A DNA stretch of 64,000 nt from Anaerolineales bacterium (lineage in GTDB: Bacteria; Chloroflexota; Anaerolineae; Anaerolineales; UBA4823): contig PQAL01000024.1 in assembly GCA_003105035.1 (NCBI GenBank), positions 1-64,000 on the forward strand. Direction: 5' to 3'. The notes under the pieces were generated by a model. That model was not told where the DNA came from. It did no database searches and worked only from the letters and a program-made list of their open reading frames with translations. Below, piece by piece: positions 43,225 through 52,344 of this stretch. Each line of letters opens with the position of its first letter. Position 1 is the first letter of the stretch. The position numbers and the translations under genes are program-made.

Positions 43225-44457
43225 ATGAATATCAGCAGACTTGCGAGAGGAATTGCTGAATCACCCACATTTGCACTGAATGAAGAGGCCAGGATCTTGC
43301 GGGAAAGAGGTGAGCCGGTCATCAATATGAGCATCGGCGAGCCGAAGAACAAAACACCGATTACCGCAATCTTGAGCTCAGCAACAAAGCTGAGTGGAGG
43401 AGACATAAAATATACTCCGCCAGATGGCACGCCATCCCTGAAAAAAGCCATCATTCGCTATACGGAAGAGAATTATAACAAGGTGGTTGCCCCTGAAAAC
43501 GTGATCGTTTCAGCGGGAGCCAAGCAATCGCTGTTCAACATCCTGTATAGCATTATCAACCCGCAGGATGAAGTGATCATCCTTGCTCCGCATTGGGTCA
43601 GTTACCCAGAGATGGTGAAGATGGTGTATGGCATCCCTGTAATCGTCAGTCCAGAAGATGGGACGTTCCACCCACGCATGGAAGATATAGAGCGTGCGGT
43701 GAGCTCGTACACGAAGGCGATCATCGTTAACAGCCCCAATAATCCATCTGGCGAAGTGTTTTCATCAGAATTTATTGGACAGATTGTCGAATTTTGCGAG
43801 CGGAAGAAGATTTACCTGATCATGGACGATATTTACCACAAGCTTGTGTTCGATGGTTCAGTCTGGGAGCCAGCATATAAGTTCACCAACCTGGATATCG
43901 AGAATACCATGGTCATTGTGGTGAATGGTGTTGCCAAGCTATACGGGATGACCGGCTTCCGCATCGGTTGGACGGTAGCCAATCGAAAATTGGTCGAAGT
44001 AATGACCAATGTGCAGGGGCAGATGACTTCTTGCACCTCAGCTTTACTCCAGGCAGCCGCAGAAGGTGCATTAAACGGGATGCAGAGCATTGTCGAAAAC
44101 CTGCGTTTGACCTTTCAGAATAACAAGCAGGTTGTCGTCCAGGAGTTGAAAGCGTTCAAAGGGATCCACCTCAATCCTCCCAAGGGGACCTTTTATGCCC
44201 TCCCAGACTTCCGGGCATACCTTCCCTCCAGCCTGGCCAAGGATTCTGTTGAGCTGTCCAATCTGCTTCTCAAAAGAGCCCTGGTAGTTACCGTTCCTGG
44301 CAAGGAATTCGGGATGGAAGGCCACATCCGGTTGAGTTATGCCGGCTCTGTCAAGGATATAAAAGAAGGAATCGAGCGCATCAAATGGGTCTTAGATCCT
44401 ACCTCGCCAAATGAAATCTACATTGGTGACCGCAAGCTGGTGAGGGACTGGCTATGA
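43225..44457 (+). CDS. class I/II aminotransferase, aspartate aminotransferase type
   Basis: 410 residues. VINMSIGEPKNKTP, SAGAKQSLFNILYSI, IVNSPNNPSGEVF, IMDDIYHKLVF and the PLP lysine in NGVAKLYGMTGFRIGW are those of subgroup I-gamma enzymes, which act on aspartate and other amino acids with 2-oxoglutarate. The stop overlaps the pckA start as ATGA, so the pair is translationally coupled; oxaloacetate from aspartate can pass straight to PEP carboxykinase. Confidence 0.9.
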   Translation: MNISRLARGIAESPTFALNEEARILRERGEPVINMSIGEPKNKTPITAILSSATKLSGGDIKYTPPDGTPSLKKAIIRYTEENYNKVVAPENVIVSAGAKQSLFNILYSIINPQDEVIILAPHWVSYPEMVKMVYGIPVIVSPEDGTFHPRMEDIERAVSSYTKAIIVNSPNNPSGEVFSSEFIGQIVEFCERKKIYLIMDDIYHKLVFDGSVWEPAYKFTNLDIENTMVIVVNGVAKLYGMTGFRIGWTVANRKLVEVMTNVQGQMTSCTSALLQAAAEGALNGMQSIVENLRLTFQNNKQVVVQELKAFKGIHLNPPKGTFYALPDFRAYLPSSLAKDSVELSNLLLKRALVVTVPGKEFGMEGHIRLSYAGSVKDIKEGIERIKWVLDPTSPNEIYIGDRKLVRDWL

Positions 44458-46094
44458 ACAACATTTTGAATATCAAGACCCCCGCCGAAGGCCAGGCCGA
44501 GGCCAACAAAAGCGATTTCGGACTGGATAATATCGCGCTGCTTAACTTGCGGAAAGTATATTGGAACCTGACCACCGAAGCATTATATGAGGAGATCATT
44601 TTCAGGGGTGAAGCCCAAATATCCCACATGGGTCCGGTTATCGTCAATACCGGTAAGCACACCGCCCGGGCTGCCAGCGATAAATTTGTGGTGCGCGAGT
44701 CGACCACCGAACAAAATGTATGGTGGGGGGAATATAATCGCCCGTATGCCACCCCGAAATTCGATGAGCTGTACAACCGCTTGCAAGGCTTCCTACAGGG
44801 ACGCGATTTATTCGTCCAGGATTGCTATGGTGGAGCTGATCCAAATTATCGATTACCAGTTCGGATCATCACCGAATCAGCCTGGCACTCGCTCTTTGCC
44901 AGGAATATGTTCATCAAGCCAAAGACGAATGAAGAATACCGCCGGCATGTACCAGAATTCACGGTGATCAGCGTTCCCTCCTTCAAGGCTTTCCCGCAGA
45001 TCGACGGGACACCTTCCAATACGTTCATTGTGATCAACTTTGAACAAAGACTGTGCATCATTGGGAACACAGGGTACGGTGGTGAGATCAAGAAGTCGGT
45101 CTTTACTTTATTGAACTACTTATTGCCGATGCAGGGCATCATGACCATGCATTGCTCTGCCAATATCGGCAAAAATGGAGACACCGCTTTATTTTTCGGC
45201 CTTTCCGGCACGGGGAAAACCACCCTTTCAGCAGACCCGAACCGAGGTTTGATCGGTGATGATGAGCATGGCTGGAGTGACGAAGGTATCTTCAATTTTG
45301 AAGATGGATGTTATGCCAAAGTCATCGGTCTCTCGCCCACTGCTGAGCCTGAGATCTATGCCTGTACACGCCGGTTTGGGACCATCCTTGAAAACGTTGT
45401 CTATGATCCAGTCACCCGCTATGTGGATCTTGACGACGATACGCGCACCGAGAATACACGTGCCTCCTACCCACTCGATTTCATTGGTAATGCCATCCCG
45501 GAGAAAATGGGTGGGCATCCAAAAAATATCATTTTCCTGACCTGTGACGCCTCGGGCGTGATGCCCCCGATCGCCCGTCTCACCCCTGACCAAGCGCTAT
45601 ACCATTTCATATCAGGATACACAGCCAAGGTGGGAGGAACCGAGATTGGTCTTGGTGAAGAACCAGAGATCACTTTCAGTGCCTGCTTTGGGGCTCCATT
45701 CATGGTCCTTCCTCCCGCTTTTTATGCGAATTTATTGAAGCAGAAGATCCTTCGGTACGGGGTCGATTGCTGGTTGGTCAATACGGGTTGGGTCGGTGGA
45801 CCCTATGGCGTGGGTAAACGGATCAGCATCCGCTACACGCGTGACCTGTTGAACTCGGCCTTGAACGGGGAACTGAAGGATGTTGAGTATTACACTGACC
45901 CAGTCTTTGGTTTCCAGGTTCCTAAACATTGCCCAGGCATACCCGATAATGTTTTGTACCCAGCAACTTCATGGCCGAGTGAAGATGCTTACATGAAACG
46001 CTACACCAGCCTGGCAGCAAGGTTCATCGATAACTTCAAAAAATTTGCCGACGATTGCCCGCCGGAAGTCGTGAAATCTGGGCCTACGATCTAG
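44454..46094 (+). CDS. pckA: phosphoenolpyruvate carboxykinase (ATP)
   Basis: 546 residues. The ATP-type P-loop GLSGTGKTTLSADPNR lies at about 249-264, followed by GDDEHGWSDEGIFNFEDGCYAK, which holds metal and substrate residues. NTGWVGGPYGVGKRISIRYTR is the family's C-terminal signature. It interconverts oxaloacetate and ATP with PEP, CO2 and ADP, either to make PEP for biosynthesis or to gain ATP in fermentation. It is coupled to the preceding aminotransferase. Confidence 0.97.
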   Translation: MNNILNIKTPAEGQAEANKSDFGLDNIALLNLRKVYWNLTTEALYEEIIFRGEAQISHMGPVIVNTGKHTARAASDKFVVRESTTEQNVWWGEYNRPYATPKFDELYNRLQGFLQGRDLFVQDCYGGADPNYRLPVRIITESAWHSLFARNMFIKPKTNEEYRRHVPEFTVISVPSFKAFPQIDGTPSNTFIVINFEQRLCIIGNTGYGGEIKKSVFTLLNYLLPMQGIMTMHCSANIGKNGDTALFFGLSGTGKTTLSADPNRGLIGDDEHGWSDEGIFNFEDGCYAKVIGLSPTAEPEIYACTRRFGTILENVVYDPVTRYVDLDDDTRTENTRASYPLDFIGNAIPEKMGGHPKNIIFLTCDASGVMPPIARLTPDQALYHFISGYTAKVGGTEIGLGEEPEITFSACFGAPFMVLPPAFYANLLKQKILRYGVDCWLVNTGWVGGPYGVGKRISIRYTRDLLNSALNGELKDVEYYTDPVFGFQVPKHCPGIPDNVLYPATSWPSEDAYMKRYTSLAARFIDNFKKFADDCPPEVVKSGPTI

Positions 46095-46110
46095 AAAACT
46101 TAATCTCATC

Positions 46111-46150
46111 AAACTGACCTGCAGTATTTGGCTGCAGGTCAGTTTATTTT
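46111..46150 (+). terminator. strong intrinsic terminator after pckA
   Basis: AAACTGACCTGCAG at 46111-46124 pairs perfectly with CTGCAGGTCAGTTT at 46132-46145 (14 bp), followed by ATTTTAT. It may act in both directions for the convergent hflX gene. Confidence 0.85.
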
Positions 46151-47480
46151 ATGTTTGGTTGATTTCTTTCTGGAATGGGTGGAAATAGGATAGCAGTCTT
46201 CCAGGGATGTGACCCTGGATTTCCACACCACCCGAGACGTGCTCCAGGCGGTCTACCTGGCCTTGCCCGTGGAACAAGGTGATCAATCCACCCTCGTTGT
46301 AAGGGAGGTAAACGTGAATGGGAATAAAATCCTCATAAAGGTACGTATGGGCTTTTTGGAGCAGATCAGGGAGACCTTCACCCGTCAGAGCAGAAATGGC
46401 AACGGCACTGGGGAAATCAGCCAGGGATCGCATTGCCTGGTCAGGGTCGGTCAGCTGATCAATCTTATTTAACGCGGTAAGGATGGGGATATGGTCAGCT
46501 TCGATCTCCGATAACGTCTGATACACTGCCCGGGCTTGCTCGTGTGCCTGGGGATGGGTGATATCGATGACATGGATCAGCAGGTCAGCTTCAGCAATTT
46601 CCTCCAGGGTGGCTCGAAAAGCTGCCACGAGCGTGGTAGGTAGCTTTTGGATGAATCCCACCGTGTCGGTGAACAAGGCCACATGCCCATCAGAGATATT
46701 CACCCTGCGGGTAGTTGGATCTAATGTGGCGAATAGCTGGTCGGCTACATATACATCCGAATCGGAAAGGATATTCAGTAGGGTCGATTTGCCGGCGTTG
46801 GTGTAACCCACCAAGGCCACCACAGGGGTGAGCGATTTTTTACGACGGTTGCGATAATGCTGCCTATGCACACGCACCTTCTCAAGCTGTTCTTTTAGAT
46901 GCTTGATGCGGGAGCGTATCTCGCGGCGATCTACTTCCAACTGGGTTTCACCCGGCCCGCGTAAGCCGACACCGCCGACTTTACCTGACCGACCTCCACC
47001 ACCGCCAGCCTGCCGTGCCAGGTGGGTCCAGGCCCTGGTGAGGCGGGGTAGCCGGTATTCATACTGCGCTAGCTCAACCTGTAGTGCACCTTCATTCGTG
47101 TTGGCATGTTGCGCAAAGATATCCAAAATCAAGGCAGTGCGGTCGAGGATACGGAAATGATCCCCAAAAATCTGTTCCAGCTCACGTAGGTGACGTGGAG
47201 AAAGCTCATTATCGAAAAGGATTACTTCCGCTTTCACCTCATCAGCCAGCATACGGATCTCATCCACCTTGCCAGAACCAACATAAGTCTTGACATTCGG
47301 TTTAACCGGGTATTGGGTGGATTGGCCAACGACCTGTAACCCAGCAGTATCCCCAAGTAATGCCAGCTCAGCTAATGAATCTTCAAGGCTTAATAAGTGC
47401 TCTTCACCGCGGATCTCCACCCCGACGAGGAAGGCTTTTTCGCGCGGACGCTTGGTAAGCTCAGGTAGTTTTTTTGCCAT
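46149..47480 (-). CDS. hflX: ribosome-associated GTPase HflX
   Basis: 443 residues. The N-terminal domain has VGSGKVDEIRML and FDNELSPRHLRELE. A glycine-rich linker GGGGRSGKVGGVGLRGPGETQLE precedes the GTPase: G1 GYTNAGKSTLLN, G2 TLDPTTR, G3 DTVGFIQKLP, and G4 NKID. HflX binds the 50S subunit and splits stalled ribosomes. The short spacing to the next minus-strand genes suggests a loose operon with the peptidase and trmFO. Confidence 0.96.
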   Translation of the reverse strand: MAKKLPELTKRPREKAFLVGVEIRGEEHLLSLEDSLAELALLGDTAGLQVVGQSTQYPVKPNVKTYVGSGKVDEIRMLADEVKAEVILFDNELSPRHLRELEQIFGDHFRILDRTALILDIFAQHANTNEGALQVELAQYEYRLPRLTRAWTHLARQAGGGGGRSGKVGGVGLRGPGETQLEVDRREIRSRIKHLKEQLEKVRVHRQHYRNRRKKSLTPVVALVGYTNAGKSTLLNILSDSDVYVADQLFATLDPTTRRVNISDGHVALFTDTVGFIQKLPTTLVAAFRATLEEIAEADLLIHVIDITHPQAHEQARAVYQTLSEIEADHIPILTALNKIDQLTDPDQAMRSLADFPSAVAISALTGEGLPDLLQKAHTYLYEDFIPIHVYLPYNEGGLITLFHGQGQVDRLEHVSGGVEIQGHIPGRLLSYFHPFQKEINQT

Positions 47481-47529
47481 TGTGGTCCTGTTATTTCCCT
47501 TAAGAAAATCGTTTAGACAGTCTTCATGC

Positions 47530-48435
47530 TTAATTCGTAGAATTCTTAATTATTGAATATTGCTCAAGCCATTTTTGAACAGTAATGCCAACAATTTCCA
47601 GACTCTGGGCAGATACTTTATCCACTGTATCGCTGATGGTATGCCAATAGGGGTAATCCATGTCGATCACATCGATAGCCGGTATGCCAGCCTTGATAAA
47701 CGGGATATGATCATCGATGATATCGTATTTGTAAATTTGGATGAATTGTGAATAACCTATTTCGTTGGCCAGTGCCCAAAACTCATTGTTCAGCTCTCGG
47801 TTCGAGTTGCCTTCCATGTAAATATTCAGGTCTTTATCACCTACCATGTCAAGAACGATGACCTGATCGGGTTTTCCCTCGAGCATAGAAACAAAATACT
47901 CTGATCCATTCGCCCAACCTGTGCCCGTGCTCTTGCCGGTATCTTCTGCATCAAAAAACACCAGCCAGATTTGACCATCGATCCTGCGAGGAATCACGCG
48001 GGCAAGCTCTAGCAGAATGGCTGTGCTGGATGCGCCATCATTAGCGCCGGGTACAGGCTTATCACAATTTGTTGGATCAGGATCCCGATCAGCAGTCGGT
48101 CGTGAATCGTAGTGGCTGCCCAGGATAATCCAGGGCGTGCCCTCACCTCGCTTTGCAATGACATTGGTGATCGCCTGACCAGAAATCTCAGCTTCTTGGG
48201 TCTCAACTTGCCAGCCCTCAGTGGACAGCTCACCAACAATCCAATCCACCACCCTGGAATGGGCTTCGCTGTCCAGTGTTCGAGGACCTAAACGTACCTG
48301 GTATTTCACATCCTCGAATGCCCTGGTTCCACTAAATTCTTCAAAAGGTTTATTGGTGAACTCGAGGTAACCGATAAAAATAATAATGCCAATTATTATT
48401 AGAATAAAAGTAATTAACAAATATCGTTTTAACAT
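47530..48435 (-). CDS. membrane-anchored M28 family zinc peptidase
   Basis: About 301 residues from the ATG at 48435, five bases beyond the trmFO stop. One N-terminal membrane helix (LLITFILIIIGIIIFIGYL) places the enzyme outside the cell. The metal ligands follow the M28 order: GSHYDSRP, GANDGASSTA, FFDAEDTG, VLDMVGD and a late HTISD. Family members remove N-terminal residues or cyclise glutamine. The sequence resembles the glutaminyl-cyclase-like branch, but the activity is not certain. Confidence 0.88.
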   Translation of the reverse strand: MLKRYLLITFILIIIGIIIFIGYLEFTNKPFEEFSGTRAFEDVKYQVRLGPRTLDSEAHSRVVDWIVGELSTEGWQVETQEAEISGQAITNVIAKRGEGTPWIILGSHYDSRPTADRDPDPTNCDKPVPGANDGASSTAILLELARVIPRRIDGQIWLVFFDAEDTGKSTGTGWANGSEYFVSMLEGKPDQVIVLDMVGDKDLNIYMEGNSNRELNNEFWALANEIGYSQFIQIYKYDIIDDHIPFIKAGIPAIDVIDMDYPYWHTISDTVDKVSAQSLEIVGITVQKWLEQYSIIKNSTN

Positions 48436-48440
48436 TATGG

Positions 48441-49832
48441 CTATACGCAATCTAGTTTATTTACAACTTCTTGGTGCCTGGCGATGAATTGCTGAATCTG
48501 GCGACTAGAGCGCTCTGCAAAGGCAGCTGCGCGTTTCCTTTTTCCCTTGATCTGTTCTTCGAACTCCGGAAGGATCCCAAAATTGGCCTTCATCGGCTGA
48601 AAGTCTTTTGCATTGGCATGAGAAATATAGTTGCATAATGCTCCAATGATTGTACCAGACGGCATCTCGATCAATGGCTCCCCAAGAAGATAATTGGCAG
48701 CGTTCCAACCGGCCACCAACCCGGTGGCGATATTCCCAATGTACCCCTCTACCCCGGTGATTTGGCCAGCAAAGAAAAGACCATCCCGCTGCCTATATTG
48801 TAAGGTCAGATCCAGTAATGCGGGTGAAAAAATAAAGGTATTGCGATGCATCTGACCAAAGCGGGCAAACTCAGCCTGCTCAAGCCCTGGGATCATCCTG
48901 ATGAGGCGTTCCTGTTCATTATGCTTGAGGTTGGTCTGGAATCCGACCAGATTGTATAAGGTCTTCGCCAGGTTATCCTGCCTCAGTTGCACAACTGCGT
49001 AAGCTTTCGCCCCGGTGCGCGGGTCGGTCAACCCGATAGGGCGCATCGGGCCATAGGCAAGCGCCTGCACACCTCGCATGGCAATAATTTCGATCGGTAG
49101 ACAGCCTTCGAAATAACGATGCACTCCTGCTGTAACACCGAGATTGACATTTGTCTCAAATTCATGCAAATCGATCCTTTCTGCCTTGAGTAATTCATCC
49201 ACAAACCGGTCGTACTCGTCTTTGGTCATTGGACAATTAAGGTAATCGCCAATTCCCTCTTCTGAACCTTTTCCATAACGCGAAGCCTGGTACGCGATTT
49301 CCATGTTTATTGATTCACGGTAAACAATTGGCGCCAGAGCATCGTAGAAAAATATCTGGTCATAGCCGGTCAGCTGCTGGATGGCGCGCGTCAACCCAGG
49401 AGAAGTCAGCGGTCCGCTGGCAATTATCACTGGTCCGTCTGGTATCTCGGAAACTTCTTTTTGAACCACCTCAATGTTGGGATGATTTTCTAACTGCTCA
49501 GTAACCAGGGCAGAAAACATCTCGCGATCAACGGCCAATGCCCCACCAGCAGGAACTGCACAGGTATCGGCGCACTTAATCAGCAATGAGTTGAGTGTCC
49601 TGAGCTCATTTTTCAGTACGCCTGCTGCACGATCTGGAAGGTTGGATCCCAGCGAGTTGGAACATACCAGCTCAGCCAGCTTTCCAGATTGGTGAGCACC
49701 AGTAGAAACACTGGGACGCATCTCAAACAAGCGCACTTTAATACCGCGCGAAGCTGCCTGCCAGGCAGCTTCGGACCCGGCTAACCCACCCCCGATGACG
49801 GTTAACGCATGGTAATGATCAAGTATATTCAT
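48441..49832 (-). CDS. trmFO: methylenetetrahydrofolate-tRNA-(uracil-54) methyltransferase
   Basis: 463 residues from the ATG at 49832. FAD site [20 protein letters not shown]. The family run [18 protein letters not shown], then [34 protein letters not shown], and [26 protein letters not shown]. It makes ribothymidine at position 54 of tRNAs using folate and FADH2. It shares a short five-base junction with the M28 peptidase gene. Confidence 0.97.
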   Translation of the reverse strand: MNILDHYHALTVIGGGLAGSEAAWQAASRGIKVRLFEMRPSVSTGAHQSGKLAELVCSNSLGSNLPDRAAGVLKNELRTLNSLLIKCADTCAVPAGGALAVDREMFSALVTEQLENHPNIEVVQKEVSEIPDGPVIIASGPLTSPGLTRAIQQLTGYDQIFFYDALAPIVYRESINMEIAYQASRYGKGSEEGIGDYLNCPMTKDEYDRFVDELLKAERIDLHEFETNVNLGVTAGVHRYFEGCLPIEIIAMRGVQALAYGPMRPIGLTDPRTGAKAYAVVQLRQDNLAKTLYNLVGFQTNLKHNEQERLIRMIPGLEQAEFARFGQMHRNTFIFSPALLDLTLQYRQRDGLFFAGQITGVEGYIGNIATGLVAGWNAANYLLGEPLIEMPSGTIIGALCNYISHANAKDFQPMKANFGILPEFEEQIKGKRKRAAAFAERSSRQIQQFIARHQEVVNKLDCV

Positions 49833-50012
49833 AACGGAGTATTTTACCAAATTCGCATGTATAATCTTATATGTCTTTGTGTTCTATAATGGCTATGCGC
49901 AATCTGGATTGTTGCTATTTACCATTATAACGAGCACATTGTAAGCTGATAGCTTCTGACAGCCTGGAACCGGATAATTACATTACTACAAACTGCCCAT
50001 GAGGTCGATTAA

Positions 50013-51167
50013 ATGCGTGAAATTGCTATCCTTGGGATCGGTCAAACCCCAGTAGATGAACATTGGGATAAGTCATTAAGAGAATTAGCGGGCGAAGCGA
50101 TCATCGCCGCCTTAGCGGATGCGAACCGCGATTCAGCTGAATCACTCTTCATCGGGAATATGCTCTCCGGTATCCTCAGCAAGCAGGAAAATCTGGGCGG
50201 GCTGATCTCCGATTGGATTGGTTTTCCAGGGGTGGAGGCTGAAAAGGTGGAAGCAGCTTGTGGATCTGGAGCAGCAGCCTTTCGTGCGGGGTTGATGGCA
50301 GTTGGCTCGGAAGAAGTGGACAGTGCCCTGGTGGTTGGCGTCGAAAAAATGACTGAAAGCCTTCCCATCGAAACCACGGAAGCCCTGGCAACCGCGGCAG
50401 ATGCAGATTATGAATCAGCCCAAGGATTATCGTTTGTGGCGATCAATGCCCTGGTGATGCAACGCTACCTGCATACTTACGGCTGGAAACACACCGATTT
50501 TGCCCCATTTTCAATTAATGCTCATGCCAATGCATTTAGCAATCCATTCGCCCGGTTACACGAGAAGATCACCGAGAAGGATTACATTAATGCCAGGATG
50601 ATAGCAGAACCGATCAACCTGTTGGACGCATCCCCTACTGGTGATGGCGCTGCCGCGCTGCTTCTTGTTCCTGCAGATAGCATTTCACTGGATGACAGGC
50701 GCTTGGTGAAGATCGTCGGGTCAGCATCAGCCACAGATACGATTGCGATCCATAGCCGGAAGGATCCGCTCTGGTTATCAGCCGCAGAAAAATCAGCCCA
50801 AAAAGCGTATGACCAGGCGGGCGTTCGACCACAGGATATCGATTTCTTTGAGCTGCATGATGCTTTTTCGATCATGTCGGTGCTATCACTGGAGGCTTGT
50901 GGCTTCGTTGAGCGTGGTAAAGGCCCGGAGCTTGGCCTCCACGGTGAAATCACCATCGATGGAAAGCTCCCCATCACTACCCGAGGTGGATTAAAGGCAC
51001 GAGGTCATCCAGTTGGTGCCACCGGAGTGTACCAAATCGTAGAAGCGGTACAGCAACTGCGGGGTGAAGCCGATCCTACCCAGGTTAATAATGCAAAAAT
51101 TGGCATGACGCAAAATATTGGCGGAAGCGGGGCAACTATCATCACACATATCTTAAAAAAAGGATAA
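50013..51167 (+). CDS. thiolase-family acyltransferase (SCP2-type)
   Basis: 384 residues. The nucleophile is C83 in EAACGSGAAAF. FELHDAFSIM and GGLKARGHPVGATGVYQI hold the catalytic His, and QNIGGSGATIITHIL ends it. The style is that of SCP2-type thiolases, which in archaea and Chloroflexota often pair with a DUF35 zinc-ribbon protein and HMG-CoA synthase; neither is adjacent here. It could catalyse acetoacetyl-CoA formation or beta-ketoacyl cleavage. TATAAT at 49885-49890 may be part of its promoter. Confidence 0.85.
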   Translation: MREIAILGIGQTPVDEHWDKSLRELAGEAIIAALADANRDSAESLFIGNMLSGILSKQENLGGLISDWIGFPGVEAEKVEAACGSGAAAFRAGLMAVGSEEVDSALVVGVEKMTESLPIETTEALATAADADYESAQGLSFVAINALVMQRYLHTYGWKHTDFAPFSINAHANAFSNPFARLHEKITEKDYINARMIAEPINLLDASPTGDGAAALLLVPADSISLDDRRLVKIVGSASATDTIAIHSRKDPLWLSAAEKSAQKAYDQAGVRPQDIDFFELHDAFSIMSVLSLEACGFVERGKGPELGLHGEITIDGKLPITTRGGLKARGHPVGATGVYQIVEAVQQLRGEADPTQVNNAKIGMTQNIGGSGATIITHILKKG

Positions 51168-51185
51168 TTTAACTCGATTCCGAAG

Positions 51186-51211
51186 AAAAGACCAGCTAAT
51201 TGGTCTTTTTT
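51186..51211 (+). terminator. intrinsic terminator after the thiolase gene
   Basis: AAAAGACCA at 51186-51194 pairs with TGGTCTTTT at 51201-51209, loop GCTAAT, in a run of six Ts. Confidence 0.85.
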
Positions 51212-51295
51212 AGCTTAATTCGAGAATAATGATATGATTGGTGGATGACGAAACACACTACAGGTGCTCCTATTGTCGTGGTATTCTAAAATGCT

Positions 51296-51640
51296 ATGCA
51301 TGAATTATCGGTTACTGAGAGCATCCTGGAAATCTCGTTACGCCACGCTGGTCAGGCTAATGCAAAACGCGTTACCAACCTTTACCTGGTCATTGGTCAA
51401 TTGGCCAGTATCGTGGATGATTCAGTCCAGTTTTATTGGGACATCATTTCCAAAGACACGATAGCTCAGGGAGCTACCTTACATTTCAAGAGATTACCGG
51501 CAAAGCTAATTTGCCTGGATTGCAGTCAACAATTCAATCTCGGTAGTGATGGTTTCAGCTGCCCAAATTGCATGAATGACCATGTGAAGATACTTTCAGG
51601 TGACGAATTCTACATGGAAGCTATCGATGTTGAGACCTGA
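51296..51640 (+). CDS. hypA: hydrogenase nickel insertion protein HypA
   Basis: 114 residues. It begins MHELSV, where Met1 and His2 are nickel ligands. The zinc site is C-x2-C (CLDC) and C-x2-C (CPNC). HypA with HypB puts nickel into [NiFe]-hydrogenase large subunits. It is the first gene of hypABFCDE. No clear Shine-Dalgarno is seen before the ATG; a TATTCT lies eight bases upstream, so a leaderless transcript is possible. Confidence 0.96.
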   Translation: MHELSVTESILEISLRHAGQANAKRVTNLYLVIGQLASIVDDSVQFYWDIISKDTIAQGATLHFKRLPAKLICLDCSQQFNLGSDGFSCPNCMNDHVKILSGDEFYMEAIDVET

Positions 51641-51661
51641 TTACTCTAATTTGGTTGGAAG

Positions 51662-52312
51662 ATGATGACGAAAAATATTCTGGTAGTTGAAAAAATCCTG
51701 AGTGCAAATGACCGTATCGCAGCTCAAAACCGAGCGATTTTTGATGAGGCAGGGATAAAGGCATTCAATTTCATGGCGTCACCTGGGGCGGGTAAGACTT
51801 CATTAATTGAGCAAACCGTGAAACGGTTGATCCCTCGGATGAACCTGGCGGTAATCGATGGCGATATCGCCACCAACCTGGATGCCGACCGTGCCCAGGC
51901 GGCGGGAGCTTTGGCAGTACAGATCAACACTGGCGGAGAATGCCACCTGGACGCAGTCATGTTGAATTCTGCTTTGAAGCAAATGAACCTGAAAGGTATT
52001 GACCTGGTCATAGTTGAAAATGTCGGTAACCTGGTGTGCCCAGCAAGCTTTCAGCTCGGCACACACAAGAGCGTATTAATTGCCTCCATCCCTGAAGGAG
52101 ATGACAAGCCTTATAAATACCCAGGGATGTACCGTGGGGTGGATGCCCTGGTGATTAATAAAATTGACTTACTACCGTATGTACCGTTCGACATGGCCTT
52201 CTTCAGCAAGGGTGTTGAGATCTTAAACCCTGGCCTGGTTTCATTCTCCCTCTCCTGCAAGACTGGTGAAGGACTGGATCGATGGCTTGATTGGCTGGTG
52301 AGCAACTCCTGA
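51662..52312 (+). CDS. hypB: hydrogenase nickel incorporation GTPase HypB
   Basis: 216 residues. P-loop ASPGAGKTSLIEQ, AVIDGDIATNLDADR, the GGECHLDA metal site, ENVGNLVCPA, and NKIDLLPY for guanine. The N-terminus lacks the His-rich nickel-storage tract and the CxxCGC motif of some HypB, so it depends on other nickel sources. It delivers Ni with HypA and GTP hydrolysis. Confidence 0.96.
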   Translation: MMTKNILVVEKILSANDRIAAQNRAIFDEAGIKAFNFMASPGAGKTSLIEQTVKRLIPRMNLAVIDGDIATNLDADRAQAAGALAVQINTGGECHLDAVMLNSALKQMNLKGIDLVIVENVGNLVCPASFQLGTHKSVLIASIPEGDDKPYKYPGMYRGVDALVINKIDLLPYVPFDMAFFSKGVEILNPGLVSFSLSCKTGEGLDRWLDWLVSNS

Positions 52313-52344
52313 ATAATGCCAAGTGCTGTGAGAATAATCTTCGA

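Noticed and set aside
48437..49907. 19-base imperfect direct repeat (17 matches) at 48437-48455 and 49889-49907 flanking trmFO
   Set aside because: A pair of this quality is expected about ten times by chance in 64 kb, one copy spans the trmFO stop codon, and no transposase is present.
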